Origin: Loripinus fragilis
Lineage: Eukaryota; Mollusca; Bivalvia; Lucinida; Lucinidae
NCBI GenBank assembly: GCA_964019695.1
Contig: OZ026518.1
Location: forward strand, 74,765,912-74,829,911
Length of the DNA stretch: 64,000 nt
Direction of reading: 5' to 3'
The notes under the pieces are model-generated. The model saw only the letters and a program-made list of their open reading frames with translations, made no database searches and had not been told where the DNA came from. A program made the translations under genes and the position numbers. Below are positions 9,453 through 20,340 of this stretch, one piece after another; the first letter of the stretch is position 1, and every line of letters starts with the position of its first letter.

Positions 9453-12100
9453 ACACTTGAGGGAAAAATTAATAAAAGACATGTATTGTGGTTTCAGTCT
9501 GGGTTCAGAACTGACCGCAGTACAACTGAAAACACTTGAGAGATTGATTAATAAAAGACATGTATGGGTTCAGAACTGACCGCAGTACAACTGAAAACAC
9601 TTTGAGAGAATGGTTAATAAAAGACATGTATGGGTTCAGAACTGACCGCAGTACAACTGAAAACACTTTGAGAGAATGGTTAATAAAAGACATATATCGC
9701 GGATCCTGTTTATGTTCAGAACTGACGGCAGTACAACTGAAAAGAGTTTGAGAGAATGATTAATTAAAGACATGTATCGCGTTTCCTGTTTGGGTTCAGA
9801 ACTGACCGCAGTTCAACTGAAAACACTCGAGAGAATAATTAATAAAAGACATGTATCAAGGTTCCAGTCTGGGTTCAGAACTGACCGCAGTACAACTGAA
9901 AACACTCAAGAGAATAATTAATAAAAGACATGTATCGAGGTTCCAGTCTGGGTTCAGCACTGACCGCAGTACAACTGAAAACACATGAGAGATTGATTAA
10001 TAAAAGACATGTATGGGTTCAGAACTGACCGCAGTACAGCTGAAAACACTTGAGAGAATAATTAATAAAAGACATGTATCGAGGTTCCAGTCTGGGTTCA
10101 GAACTGACCGCAGTACAACTGAAAACACTTGAGAATTGATTAATAAAAGACATGTATGGGTTCAGAACTGACCGCAGTACAACTGAAAACACTTTGAGAG
10201 AATGGTGAATAAAAGACATATATCGAGGATCCTGTTTATGTTCAGAACTGACCGCAGTACAACTGAAAACACTTTGAGAGAATGATTAATTAAAGACATG
10301 TATCGCGTTTCCTGTTTGGGTTCAGAACTGACCGCAGTTCAACTGAAAACACTCGAGAAAACGATTCATAAAAGACATGTATCGAGGTTCCAGTCTGGGT
10401 TCAGAACTGACCGCAGTACAACTGAAAACACTTGAGAGAATGAATACTAAAAGACATGTATCGAGGTTCCAGTCTGGGTTCAGAACTGACGGTAGTTTAA
10501 CTGAAAACACTTGAGAGAATGATTAATTAAGACATGTATCGCGATTTCAGTCTGGGTTCAGAACTGACCGCAGTTCAACTGAAAACACTCGAGTGAATGA
10601 TTAATAAAAGACATGTCTCGCGATTCCAGTCTGGGTTCAGAGCTGACGGCAGTACAACTGAAAACACTTGAGAGAATGATTAATAAAAGACATGTATCGA
10701 GGTTCCGGTCTGGGTTCAGAGCTGACAGCAGTACAACTGAAAACACTTGAGAGAATGATTAATAAAAGACATGTATCGCGATTCCAGTCTGGGTTCAGAG
10801 CTGACGGCAGTACAACTGAAAACACTTGAGAGAATGATTAATAAAAGACATGTATCGAGGTTCCGGTCTGGGTTCAGAGCTGACGGCAGTACAACTGAAA
10901 ACACTTGAGAGAATGATTAATAAAAGACATGTATCGAGGTTCCAGTCTGGGTTCAGAACTGACCGCAGTACAACTGAAAACACTTGAGAGAATGATTAAT
11001 AAAAGATGTGTATCGAGGTTCTAGTCTGGGTTCGGAACTGACTGCAGTACAACTGAAAACACTGGGGAGAATGATTAATAAAAGACATGCCTCGCGGTTC
11101 CAGTCTGGGTTCAGAACTGACCGCAGAACAACTGAAAACACTTGAGAGAATAATTAATAAAAGACATGTATCGCGGTTCCAGTCTGGGTTCAGAACTGAT
11201 CGCAGTACAACTGAAAATACTTGAGAGAATGATTGATAAAAGACACGTATCGCGGTTCCAGTCTTGTTTCAGAACTGATCGCAGTAAAACTGAAAACACT
11301 TGAGAGATTGATTAATAAAAGACGTGTATCGAGGTTCTAGTCTGGGTTCGGAACTGACCGCAGTACAACTGAAAACACTTGAGAGAATGATTAATGTGAG
11401 ACACGTATCGTGGTTCCAGTCTGGGTTCAGAACTGACCGCAGTACAACTGAAAACACTTGAGAGATTAATTAATAAAAGACATGTATCGCGGTTCCATTC
11501 TGGGTTCAGAACTGACTGCAGTTTTCGCAATAAAACTGAAACACTTGAGAGAATGATTTATAAAAGACCTGTATCGCGGTTCCAGTCTGGGTTCAGAACT
11601 GACTGCAGTACAACTGAAAACACTTGAGAGAATAATTAATAAAAGACATGTATCGCGGTTCCAGTCTGGGTTCAGAACTGACCGCAGTAAAACTGAAAAC
11701 ACTCGAGAGAATGATTAATGTGAGACACGTATCGTGGTTCCAGTCTGGGTTCAGAACTGACCGCAGTACAACTGAAAACACTTGAGAGATTAATTAATAA
11801 AAGACATGTATCGCGGTTCCATTCTGGGTTCAGAACTGACTGCAGTTTTCGCAATAAAACTGAAACACTTGAGAGAATGATTTATAAAAGACCTGTATCG
11901 CGGTTCCAGTCTGGGTTCAGAACTGACTGCAGTACAACTGAAAACACTTGAGAGAATAATTAATAAAAGACATGTATCGCGGTTCCAGTCTGGGTTCAGA
12001 ACTGACCGCAGTAAAACTGAAAAGACTTGAGAGAATGATTAATAAAAGACCTGTATCGCGGTTCCAGTCTGGGTTCAGAACTGAACGCAGTACAACTGAT
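9453..12100 (+). repeat. 79-bp satellite array derived from the LINE RT
   Basis: About 33 units. The main period is 79 bp; some early units lack the 16-17 bases around GGTTCCAGTCTGG. A higher-order duplication of 324 bp starts at about 11396 and 11720 and includes a variant with CAGTTTTCGCAATAAAACTG. On the plus strand a unit translates as KTLERMINKRHVS then RFQSGFRTDRSTT, the segment of a non-LTR RT just before its first catalytic motif. The flanks continue that same protein. Because 79 is not a multiple of three, the frame is lost at each unit, so the array does not encode a repeat protein; the many 62-codon minus-strand frames are artefacts. Confidence 0.95.
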
Positions 12101-12402
12101 AATTTAGTTAGATTTTCATACGTGATGCCTTTATCTTAAATGAACATGTAGTCGCTGTAGTTTTCGATTTTTAAAAGCTTATGATACCACATGGAGATAT
12201 GGCATTTTAAAATATATCGACAAAGGATTAAAAGGTAGACTTCCTACATTCATTAAAAGCATCTTAGCAGACCACATCATGCAAGTCCGAGTTGGTCCCT
12301 CTCTGTCTGATTAGTATGATCGGGAGGAAGGTATATACCTCAACGAGGTGTTCTGTCTACAGCCCTTTTTATTATAGATATTGTAAAATGTTTAGGTTGC
12401 TT
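12100..12402 (+). pseudogene. LINE reverse transcriptase fragment (motif A region)
   Basis: The last satellite unit runs into single-copy RT: RSTTDNLVR, then after a frameshift DAFILNEHVVAVVFDF, then after another shift KAYDTTWRYGILKYIDKGLK and RLPTFIKSILADHIMQVRVG. The FD of FDF is the first catalytic aspartate region of the polymerase. Further on, EEGIYLNEVF stands where the conserved EEGVPQGSVL turn is expected, so the segment is degraded. It ends where the ATGTCTCC element begins. Confidence 0.85.
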
Positions 12403-12404
12403 AT

Positions 12405-13150
12405 TATGTCTCCCCCCGTCAGTGTCGGGAGACATATTGCTTTTCCCCGTGCGTCCCTATGTCCATCTGACTGTTCGTCACAAAAGCTTGTGAACGCAGC
12501 TTGTCTGAAACCGGATCTTTAGTTTAGCCGGATCTTTTTAAAATTTCGCAGGTGTTTTCAAGTTGTGAAGGTCTGATGATGTGCATGACGTTTGCTTGTT
12601 ATCCTCAGATTATTTTTGTTACTTTTTTCACAGTCCGTGCTTAGTCATTTTTGGGCTCCAAGTATTTAGACACTTTGCATCTTGTGAACTCAACTACTCC
12701 TGCAGTTTTTAACCAATCTTTTGGAAACTTTGCATGTGTTAATGTCATGGTCTGAATATGTGCATGACGTATGGCTGTAGTCCTCAAATGTAATTTTGTC
12801 ACATATTTCGCAGTTTAAACTTACTCAGGCTCTACCAAAGCATATAGGCGATGGATATCTTGTGAACGCAAACAACTCCTCCTGCAATTTTACCTGGATC
12901 CTTTTTAAACTTTGCAGCAGTTTTTTGTCTATGTCTGAAAATGTGCAGGTGTTTGGATGCAACACGGATTTTATATTATAGTGGAAATAATATATGAGTA
13001 TTAACTTTTTACCAAATGATTGATTGGTCGGGCAATAGTTTACTGCAATAGCTAGATACCTTTGCTGGGTATGAAATTGGTTTTTTACCTATTTCAGTTT
13101 GAAAATGCAATTGGATCTTTCTGACATCAAAGGGGGATGAGGAGACATCT
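12405..13150 (+). mobile_element. ATGTCTCC element with internal degenerate tandem units, inserted in the LINE
   Basis: The start ATGTCTCCCCCCGTCAGTGT followed by CGGGAGACAT is a hairpin; the right end GGGGGATGAGGAGACAT is a degraded inverted terminus. Inside are about two to three units of about 180 bp with TTGTGAACGCA, CTCCTGCAGTTTT, AAACTTTGCATGTGTT and TGTGCATGACGT. The LINE reading breaks just before it and resumes just after the poly-T tract. Related internal units occur at 25.7-26.6 kb. Confidence 0.75.
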
Positions 13151-13159
13151 GTTGTTGTT

Positions 13160-13160
13160 T

Positions 13161-13200
<40 letters not shown>
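13160..13200. repeat. Poly-T tract of about 40 bases
   Basis: Homopolymer run following GTTTG; its length is likely variable. It sits between the ATGTCTCC element and the resumed LINE. Confidence 0.9.
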
Positions 13201-13201
<1 letters not shown>

Positions 13202-13204
13202 TAG

Positions 13205-14968
13205 AAAACCAATTCTAGTTATTATGTTGAAGACTTTTGTATTTGTTGTCGTTCAAAAAGCATGGGGACGATTGAACGTCAACTGCGACATAAATGGAAC
13301 AAGATAGAAAACTGGGCAACATACAATGTTTTTTTGATTTTCCAAATCAAAAACACAGTGTGTTCTTTTCTGTCAGTTGTGCAAGCAACTTGATGATCCT
13401 GTTTTACATTATATCGATCACCTATTCCAGTTGTTGAAAAATCTACATGTAAATTCCTTGGCATTCTTTTTGATAGAAAACTCAGTTTTATACCCCATGT
13501 TAAATATCCCAATGCTAAATGTTTAAAAGCATTGAACCTTTTAAAAGATCTTTCCCATACTTCTTGGGTGCAGACCGAACTACATTTCTCAAGCTTTATC
13601 GGTCTCTAGGCAGGTCAAATTAGACTACGGCTGAATTATATATGGATCTGCCAGAAAATCATATCTACAAATGCTTGGTCCTATGCAAAATAATCAAGGA
13701 CTAAGTAAGATAAGCTGTATTTAAGCTATAAGACTTGCTGCTAATATATCAAATCCTGCTCATGAAGTTTCATTCTCACCAAAGTACGTTGATCTATATG
13801 AAAAGAAACCTAAATCATTTAGCATCAGAATTTCACCACTCTTAGAATCTGCTAATATCAAACCTCAAAATATTGAAAAATATTTTACCAAACATTCAAG
13901 CTTGGTGTTTGAAACAACCTTAAATACTTTTTGACTTACACTCTGCGAAAAAATCTGAAATAAATTCACATGTATTAAAAGATGACTTCCGAAAGCTACA
14001 AACTCGTTATAAAGATTATCAGCAGGTTTATACGGATGGTTCTAAAGAAGACTCAATGGAAGACAACCATTGCAGTATGCAACGTATGGTTCATCAATTT
14101 TCACTGCTGAAGCAAAAACATTTGATCTAGCTTTAGATTTAATTAGAACTTGTGACAACAACACAATATTATTATATTTTCTGACTCGCTTTCAGTATTG
14201 AAAGCTATGAACCATACAAGTTCAAAGAACCCACAGATTCATAAACTTTTAGATTAATGTCACGAGCTTTTAGTAAATAAAGAAATTGTTCTCTGTTGGA
14301 TTCCTAGTTATATAGACACCTCAGGGAATGAAAAGGTAGCTCTACAAACAAAAGCATCTCTTGCATTAGATCAAATTTATTTTAAGATTCCCTTTTTTCA
14401 ATTTTAAACCATCTATCAATAAATATATTTTGGATGAATTGCCGCAAACATCATGGGTTAACAGCATTTAAAACTTAACTTCTTTAGATAAAACCAACTA
14501 TTGGTGAATATCAATCAGCTGTTCGAAACGTTAGATAGGGCGAAGTTGTTTAGCTCGAATACGTATAGGTTATACAAGAGTCACACATTCGTACTTACTG
14601 CTATGTGAGGAACAACCACAATGTGTTCGTTACAGAACGTCACTTCCTTTTGGAACGTGGCGATTCTCGCAGGTAAGAAATAATTGTTGATAACATAATA
14701 CAATTATTTCTAGATATACATATTGATAGTACTATGCCATTTTAAAAGAAATAAAAAAAATCTGATCCTGTTATTTTTAAAATTATGTATTTTAATATTT
14801 GTATCAGCACATAGCCTGTTATGTTGAACCTTAAAGCAGACCGTTTAACGCCAAATTACACATACTACATGTATGTACCTTTTCCACACAAACCATGTTT
14901 AATCTAATACCGTCTGACGCTAAAGACCCTCAAGGGTTGATGCGCAGTTAAACATCAAACAAACAATT
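13205..14968 (+). pseudogene. LINE 3' half: RT palm/thumb, RNase H-like domain, C-terminal knuckle and tail
   Basis: Readable stretches include YVEDFCICC (the usual YxDD box has Glu for the first Asp), GTIERQLRHKWNKIENWATY, KFLGILFDRKLSFIPHVKYP, TTFLKLYRSLGRSN, a YTDGSKEDS start of an RNase H fold, FSDSLSVLKAMNHTSSKNPQ, CWIPSYIDTSGNEKVAL, and ARIRIGYTRVTHSYLLLCEE before a cysteine-rich end. Several stops and shifts separate them. The 3' region (14700-14968) contains ATACCGTCTGACGCTAAAGA and GGGTTGATGCG, matching the copy at 18.12-18.74 kb. Confidence 0.85.
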
Positions 14969-15170
14969 ATGGCGAGAAACGCGGTCCGCGGTTTGAGCAT
15001 TTTCTATATTAGCTTTAAGCTATACCGAGGACTGGTTTCCATATTTGCACACACTTTAAATTTGGATACTCCCTTTCATCGGCATGGCTCCAATTACGCA
15101 GTTACGCACGTGCGTAAGGAAAATTTTCGACATTCATCTAATGCAAAATAGTGTTCTTCCGTACCATAAG

Positions 15171-15648
15171 GGACTGCTCTTAAAGGAAAGAATTCGCTCC
15201 CTCTGGGAGACTGCTCTTAAAGGAAAGAATTCGCTCCCTCTGGGGACTACTCTTGTAGGAAAGGATTCGCTCCTTCTGGGGACTGCTCTTAAAGGAAAGA
15301 ATTCGCTCCGTTTGGGGACTGCTCTTAAAGGAAAGAATTCGCTCCCTCTGGGAGACTGCTCTTAAAGGAAAGAACTCGCTCCCTCTGGGGACTACTCTTG
15401 TAGGAAAGCATTCGCTCTCTCTCTGGAGACTGCTCTTAAAGGAAAGAATTCGCCCCCTCTGTGGACTGCTCTTAAAGGGAAAAAAATCGCTCCCTCTGGG
15501 GACTGCTCTTAAAGGAAAGAATTCGCTCCCTCGGGGGACTGCTCTTAAAGATAAGAATTCGCTCCCTCGGGGAGCAAATTCTTTCCTTTAAGAGCAGTCC
15601 AATATTCGCTCCCCCTTGGAGCAAATTCTTTCCTTTAAGAGCAGTCCA
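15171..15648. repeat. 36-bp tandem array ending in two inverted units
   Basis: Eleven or so direct units of GGACTGCTCTTAAAGGAAAG + AATTCGCTCCCTCTGG lie between 15171 and 15572. They are followed by two reverse-complement units (15573-15600 and 15618-15648, TTCTTTCCTTTAAGAGCAGT). As 36 is a multiple of three, open frames pass through on both strands; the 93-codon frame at 15084-15365 and the minus frame at 15472-15666 are repeat artefacts. Confidence 0.95.
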
Positions 15649-16490
15649 CGTTTTGAAAAAGTACAATGACGTTTTGAATGCATAAATAAAACAGCTAGGA
15701 CATGTTATTGAAAAGTTCTCGCAACCACTGCAAACCCTGATTCCGCATTCTCGCTACAATTCTGTTCTGCTCTGTTCTATAATTGTGCTAGTTCCTAAGA
15801 TTCAGTACTCTTCACATAGGCGACCATCGAAGGCTGGTCTTCTCTGCTCGCGTACATATAATATGAAAGTTGGTCAAGATTCAGTCCAGGACTTGACTAG
15901 TCACCCAGCTTCACACTGTTCAGGGGCACACATGTTGCTGTAGATGTTTTTTTTGGTGGTGGTGGGGGTGTTTCTTTGTTTGTTTCCGTTGTATTGGACC
16001 GATGTCTCACTCATCAATTGGACCAGATCATTTCCGTTTTAAGGGTTGTCGGGTGGTATTTTTCATTTTTATTCAAAATTGAATAGAACATTCTGTAAGC
16101 AAACAGTGTAGACGCTGATCAGACCACTAGTTTCACGGGAGAAGTTTTCACCAGCTGCGAAACGCCACCCATCCTCTGGCGCCCACGTGTTTGACAGATC
16201 AAATCCCCTGTTGCTATTTTGTAGAGGGTCACTCAAGGAATATTGCTGTTGCGAGTGATAGGAATTGGCTTTGTGGTTATAGTACCTGACATTTGAAGCC
16301 AATTATTCATGACAACGGCGGACATTGACTTATCATTCGGGCTTATATGAGCTAATGTTTTTGTAGACAGCCAATTCAAGCAATTCTATCCATAAAAGGT
16401 ATACAATGTCCTCTCGCAGAATAAAAGCAAATTAAACTCATACAATTTAAAAGTATCGTTTTCTCACAGAAAATAAAATAAATATGTCAA
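15649..16490. other. Mostly no feature
   Basis: A partial AAACAGTGTAGACGCTGATC block near 16100 belongs to the dispersed hairpin group. The 77-codon minus frame at 16069-16302 has no motif. Nothing else supportable. Confidence 0.4.
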
Positions 16491-16625
16491 TAAAAAGTAG
16501 TCATCCAATAAAGCATATCTTTTAACCATTTACCTCATAGAGACACCTTTTAACACTTTTGCAAACAGAGCAGACCCAGATCAGGCATCTCTAGCTGCCT
16601 GATCAGGGTCTACTCTGTTTGCTTA
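16491..16625 (-). repeat. AAACAGAG..GATCAGG hairpin with flank
   Basis: Bases 16561-16622 form a near-perfect palindrome (GCAAACAGAGCAGACCCAGA to TGATCAGGGTCTACTCTGTT). The left flank (GAGACACCTTTTAACACTTT) matches, inverted, the flank of the duplicated hairpins at 43.13-43.57 kb. Confidence 0.85.
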
Positions 16626-16893
16626 TGGAAATATGATTAGATATGATCCTACACTAGTGGAACTGAAAAGTAATTTCTTTGGTTCTATGTACAAGCGTGA
16701 ATGTTTTTTTTTATATGTCTTTAATATGCTGTAGGGACTCTTTGGTTCCCCCAAAAACCAATGGCTTCCAACTTTACACTCTTAACACACCTTACTATAT
16801 ATAAAACTTGTACTTAAAGGCTTTAATGTCGCAACGCGTTCTTTGCTGCATAGCTTCCATCTTCTTTAGTTTTATAATGTTACCATGAGCGAT
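16626..16893. other. No recognisable feature
   Basis: AT-rich sequence up to the SINE target duplication; nothing supportable. Confidence 0.4.
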
Positions 16894-17112
16894 ACAATAA
16901 CATGTTTGTTTGATTTGATTTTTTACGCCCCATCAACAATCTTTCAGTTAAACAGGGACGGTCTTTCTGGGTTGAACCAATACTAAGCTAGGATGAATGT
17001 GTCTTGCTCAAGGACCACAACGCAGTGACGCCGGTGAGGCTCGAATCCGCGGCCCCTCGGTCTCGAGTCAAACATTCTACCGCTGAGCCACTACAATAAC
17101 CACAATAACATG
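16894..17112 (-). mobile_element. tRNA-derived SINE with 11-bp target-site duplication (copy 1)
   Basis: Read on the minus strand: a tRNA-like head with an A box in GTGGCTCAGCGGTAGAATG and a B box in GGATTCGAGCC, then a body with CACTGCGTTGTGG and CTTGAGCAAGACACATTC, then GATTGTTGATGGGGCGTAAA and an (A,C)-rich tail. The direct repeat ACAATAACATG flanks it exactly (16894-16904 and 17102-17112), showing retrotransposed insertion. Copies 2 and 3 are at 20.48 and 56.22 kb. Confidence 0.92.
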
Positions 17113-17167
17113 TATTGCCAATGTTACAAGGTCAAAAATGCGATCAAATCGTAAAATTTACAAAGCT

Positions 17168-17410
17168 TGCCCCGAGGTTATAAAACTTTTATCATGCTCA
17201 ACTCAAATGATCACGAAATTTCAACTGCTCATAAAAACTAAAATACCGACAAATGAATAAGTTTCTTGCTTTAAGTCTCTCAGATGTTGTATTTATCATG
17301 CTAATAAATGTTAAAATGCCAACAAGTGTTGGCATTTTAACATTTATGAGCAGGATAAAGTTCGTGTTCAGCTGAGTTGAACATGAAAAAAGTTTTATAA
17401 CCTCGGGGCC
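17168..17410. mobile_element. Palindromic MITE, family CGAGGTTATAAAAC, complete copy
   Basis: Arms CCCCGAGGTTATAAAACTTT and AAGTTTTATAACCTCGGGG are exact inverted termini; inner blocks (CATGCTCAACTCA, AAATTTCAACTGCTCAT) are mirrored less perfectly. The centre is a strong hairpin, AATGTTAAAATGCCAACA against TGTTGGCATTTTAACATT. Confidence 0.92.
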
Positions 17411-17617
17411 TGGTTCATTTGTTTTTATTTCAGGAAGATAAGTATAGTGATATATATAGGGTAAATAACAAGAATGTCTTAAAATGGGCCAAACAACGTT
17501 TCAGATAATACCCCTTTGTTGATTGAAGGATTTTTCTCGAGTTGTTGTGGGGATTATTGTCATTTTCCTTAGTAAATTATTCCTTAAACATGCATGCGAA
17601 GCCATCCGGTTCTCTTT

Positions 17618-19461
17618 ATGCCCCCAACTTTTAAAAAGTTGAAGGGGCATATTGCTTTGGGTTTGTCTGTCCGTCCTTCCGCCCGTTACAAATATAAGAT
17701 AGTGTTTTGAGCTTTCATAGTTTGATTCCTAATCAGAAAATAACTGACCCATATATTTCTAAATCTGGATTATCTCCCTTTGTGGAGTTATGTCCCTTTT
17801 AAAGGGTCATATTGAAATTTTGTTATCAGAATATTCCAAAAGCTAAAACAGCTAGGAGATTCAAACTTGCTCAGCTTATAGCTGATAATGAGTAAATTAC
17901 CTGGTGAAAGTTTTAAAAAATCATTTTTTAGTTATTGCCCTTTGCAAATTTGGATATAAAAAACTTGATATCTCAAAAACCATTACAGCTAGGAGCTTCA
18001 AACTTGCTCAGCTTATAGAAGATAGGGAGTAGATTACCTGGTGAAAATTTTAAAAAATCATTCTATTTTTTTTAGCTCTCGCCCTTTGCAAATTTTGTCA
18101 TAGAAAACTGGATATATCAAAACCCGAATATCAATCAGTTGTTCGAAACATTAGAAGAGAAGAAGTAGTTTTAGCTCGACTCCGCTTAGGTCATACAAGA
18201 GTCACTCATTCATACTTACTACAAGGTGAAGAGCATCCACAATGTGTTGGTTGCGACGCACCATTCACTGTACGTCACTTCCTTTTAGAATGTGGTGATT
18301 TCGCACAAGTAAGAAATAATTGCTTCCAAGTTAATAACATGAAAGAATTATTTCAAGATATACATATTGATAGTATTATGACATTTTTAAGACAAATAAA
18401 TCTTTTTAACAAAATCTAATTGCTATTTTTAAAATCATGTCTTGTTTTACATTTGTATCAGACCATAATACAGATTTTTTAATGTTGTATTCTGTTCAGT
18501 TAAAGAACATGTACAGTTATCTGAATAGCTCTTTGAAACTGTCAGATATTGTGCGTGGTCTCTCCTGTCAACAATCGTATTGCAACTAATCATCATTATA
18601 CAGACTCATCATCACCTTTCCTTTATTTTATCTTATAAATTTTTATTTTTTCCATCTTTATCATGTTTAGTTTAATACCGTCTGACGCTAATGACCCACA
18701 AGGGTTGATGCGTCGTTAAGAATCAAACAAACAAACAAACAAAAGTTTCAGATTTAAGATAGGGTTTTGCGCTTTCATAGATGGATTCCTCATCAAAAAA
18801 TAACTGACCCGTATTTTTTTTAAATCTGGATTATCTCCCTTTGTGGAGTTATGTCCCTTTTAAAGGGTCATAATGGAATGTTGTAATCAGGATATTTCAA
18901 AAACTATAACTGCTAGGAGCTTCAAACTTGCTCAGCTTATAGCGAACAATGAGTAGATTACTTCGTGAAAATTTAAATCAAAATCATTTTATTTAGTTTT
19001 TGCCCTTTGCAAATTCGGACAAAGAGAACTTGATATCTCAAAAACCGTTACAGCTAGTAGCTTCAAACTTACTCAGCTTATAGAGGATAATGAGTAGATA
19101 ACCTGTTGGAAATATTTAAAAAATCATTTTATTTGTTAAGTTATCGCCCTTTGCAAATTTTGTCATAGAAAACTTGTTATCTCAGAAACCATTACAGCTA
19201 GGGGCTTCAAATTTGGGCAGCTGATAGAGGGTAATAATTAGATTACGTGGTGAAAATTAAAAAAAGTATATATAATCGCCCTTTGCATTTTTTGAGTTAA
19301 TGCCCTTTGCAAATTTGGACATCGAAAACTTCCATTTAAGATATCTCGAAAACTATTACAGCTAATAGCCTCAGATTTGGTCAACTGAAAGAGGATGATG
19401 AATAGCTTACCTGGTGAAAATGATGGTGGACAAACTAATGGTTGGGGGCATAGTATTTCAT
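17618..19461 (+). mobile_element. TATGCCCCC element with internal degenerate units
   Basis: The left end TATGCCCCCAACTTTTAAAA followed by GTTGAAGGGGCATATTG is a hairpin; the right end GGTTGGGGGCATA gives a 12-bp inverted terminus. The interior has a leading block (AAGATAGTGTTTTGAGC, CTTTGTGGAGTTATGTCCCT) and about 130-bp units with GATATCTCAAAAACCATTAC, GCTAGGAGCTTCAAACTTGC and TTACCTGGTGAAAATTTT. The leading block recurs at about 18757, after the inserted LINE copy, so the interior is duplicated. Non-coding, pearl-like architecture. Confidence 0.88.
18123..18745 (+). mobile_element. 5'-truncated LINE copy (C-terminal coding end and 3' tail)
   Basis: A continuous frame gives NIRREEVVLARLRLGHTRVT, HSYLLQGEEHPQCVGCDAPF and TVRHFLLECGDFAQVRNN, then about 30 residues to a stop near 18418. 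The spacing C-x2-C-x8-H-x4-C is a zinc knuckle of non-LTR retrotransposons. The 3' part ends GGGTTGATGCGTCG, TTAAGAATC and (AAAC)5. It is clearly the same family as the 9.4-15.0 kb LINE but better preserved, so probably younger. It lies inside the TATGCCCCC element. Confidence 0.9.
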
Positions 19462-19470
19462 AAACCTAGT

Positions 19471-19674
19471 AACCCTTAGAGCGCCAATCACAACAAAAGT
19501 CGTCTGCTTTTGTGGTCTGTTGAAGTGTTTAAGAAGCATCTTGGCCAAGCAGTGTAGCATTCTAATCTGGGTCCACAGTTTGCAACTACTCTTACATTAG
19601 TCAATAATGTTATGTGCAGCAGATGGCTTTAGCAGACGACATTTTCAGATGCATTTTAAGATGCAATGGGTTAA
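19471..19674 (+). mobile_element. Non-coding element, family AACCCTT..AGCGCCAATCACAAC
   Basis: The ends AACCCTTAG and AATGGGTTA are inverted. Inside are GTCGTCTGCTTT, GAAGTGTTTAAGAAGCATCT, CAGTGTAG..GGGTCCACAG and GCAGACGACATTTTCAGATG. A second copy is at 49.26 kb and a degenerate one at 3.2 kb. Confidence 0.75.
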
Positions 19675-20340
19675 GTGCTCGACGTTAAGTGAGTATTTAG
19701 TCCGAAACTTCATCATCGCCCACACTTTGTGTGAACAGCGAAGGCTCTGCTGAGGCTGCGCATTCTCTGCTCCCCTGTGATATGTTTCATCTTGAACATT
19801 TTAACACATACTGCTATGATGTGCGCATGCACAGAACTGATTTGTGTTTCAGCTATAGAACAGTTTCACGTGTTTCGGCTGGTGTGCTCTCCAAACGATT
19901 CTGCGCCTTATACCTCTGCTAATTAATAATTAATTTGTTCAGGCATTTTATTAAAGAACATGTCTGAAGAAGCCATAATGTAAGCAGTTACTTGGTTTAT
20001 GACAGACTATAAAATATTGCTTATTGCTAAATCATATCCCAACGGATTCGCCATCGTACCTACGCCATTTGGTTATAATTTTATCGACAAGTTTTCACAA
20101 AATTAGGGTGGATGTTCTTTGCCAGAATTTCTATACAATTTCACTTATATGTGAAATTTGGTAATCATTTGACTCCGCTTTATAGAGTAAAGTCTATACT
20201 GGCTTTTTAACGGTCATATTTCCGTCGAAAGTCAGAATTGTTTAACTAAAGCAAAGCAATCATTCCATGATTAAGGGAGTTTGTTATCTTGTCTGGGGCC
20301 TGTCCATAAAAAGCACCGTTTCCATAAAAATGAAAAGACG
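19675..20340. other. No recognisable feature
   Basis: A 63-codon frame at 19731-19922 has no motif; nothing supportable. Confidence 0.4.

Larger units (their letters stand above)
9429..14968 (+). mobile_element. Decayed LINE with RT and RNase H, split by a satellite and a second element
   Basis: Hand translation gives, in order: ALTSCHCKTLE (9429-9461), the segment now amplified as a 79-bp satellite, RT motifs with KAYDTTWRYGI and GLKGRLPTFIKSILAD (12174-12330), an interruption by an ATGTCTCC element, a YVED box (13223-13234), thumb-like sequence, RNase H-like YTDGS (about 14027) and FSDSLSVLKAM (about 14176), then a C-terminal Cys/His knuckle (about 14590-14680) and a 3' tail with ATCAAACAAACAA. 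RNase H plus a C-terminal knuckle suggests an I/Nimb-like non-LTR clade. Many stops and frameshifts show it is dead. The 5' part (endonuclease) was not found. Confidence 0.85.

Noticed and set aside
10019..11854. Family of 62-78-residue minus-strand proteins (MFSVVL...)
   Set aside because: They are the antisense of the 79-bp satellite; the meaningful reading is the RT-derived plus strand.
9453..12100. CRISPR-like array of regular repeats
   Set aside because: Units are contiguous with no unique spacers, and the context is a eukaryotic LINE.
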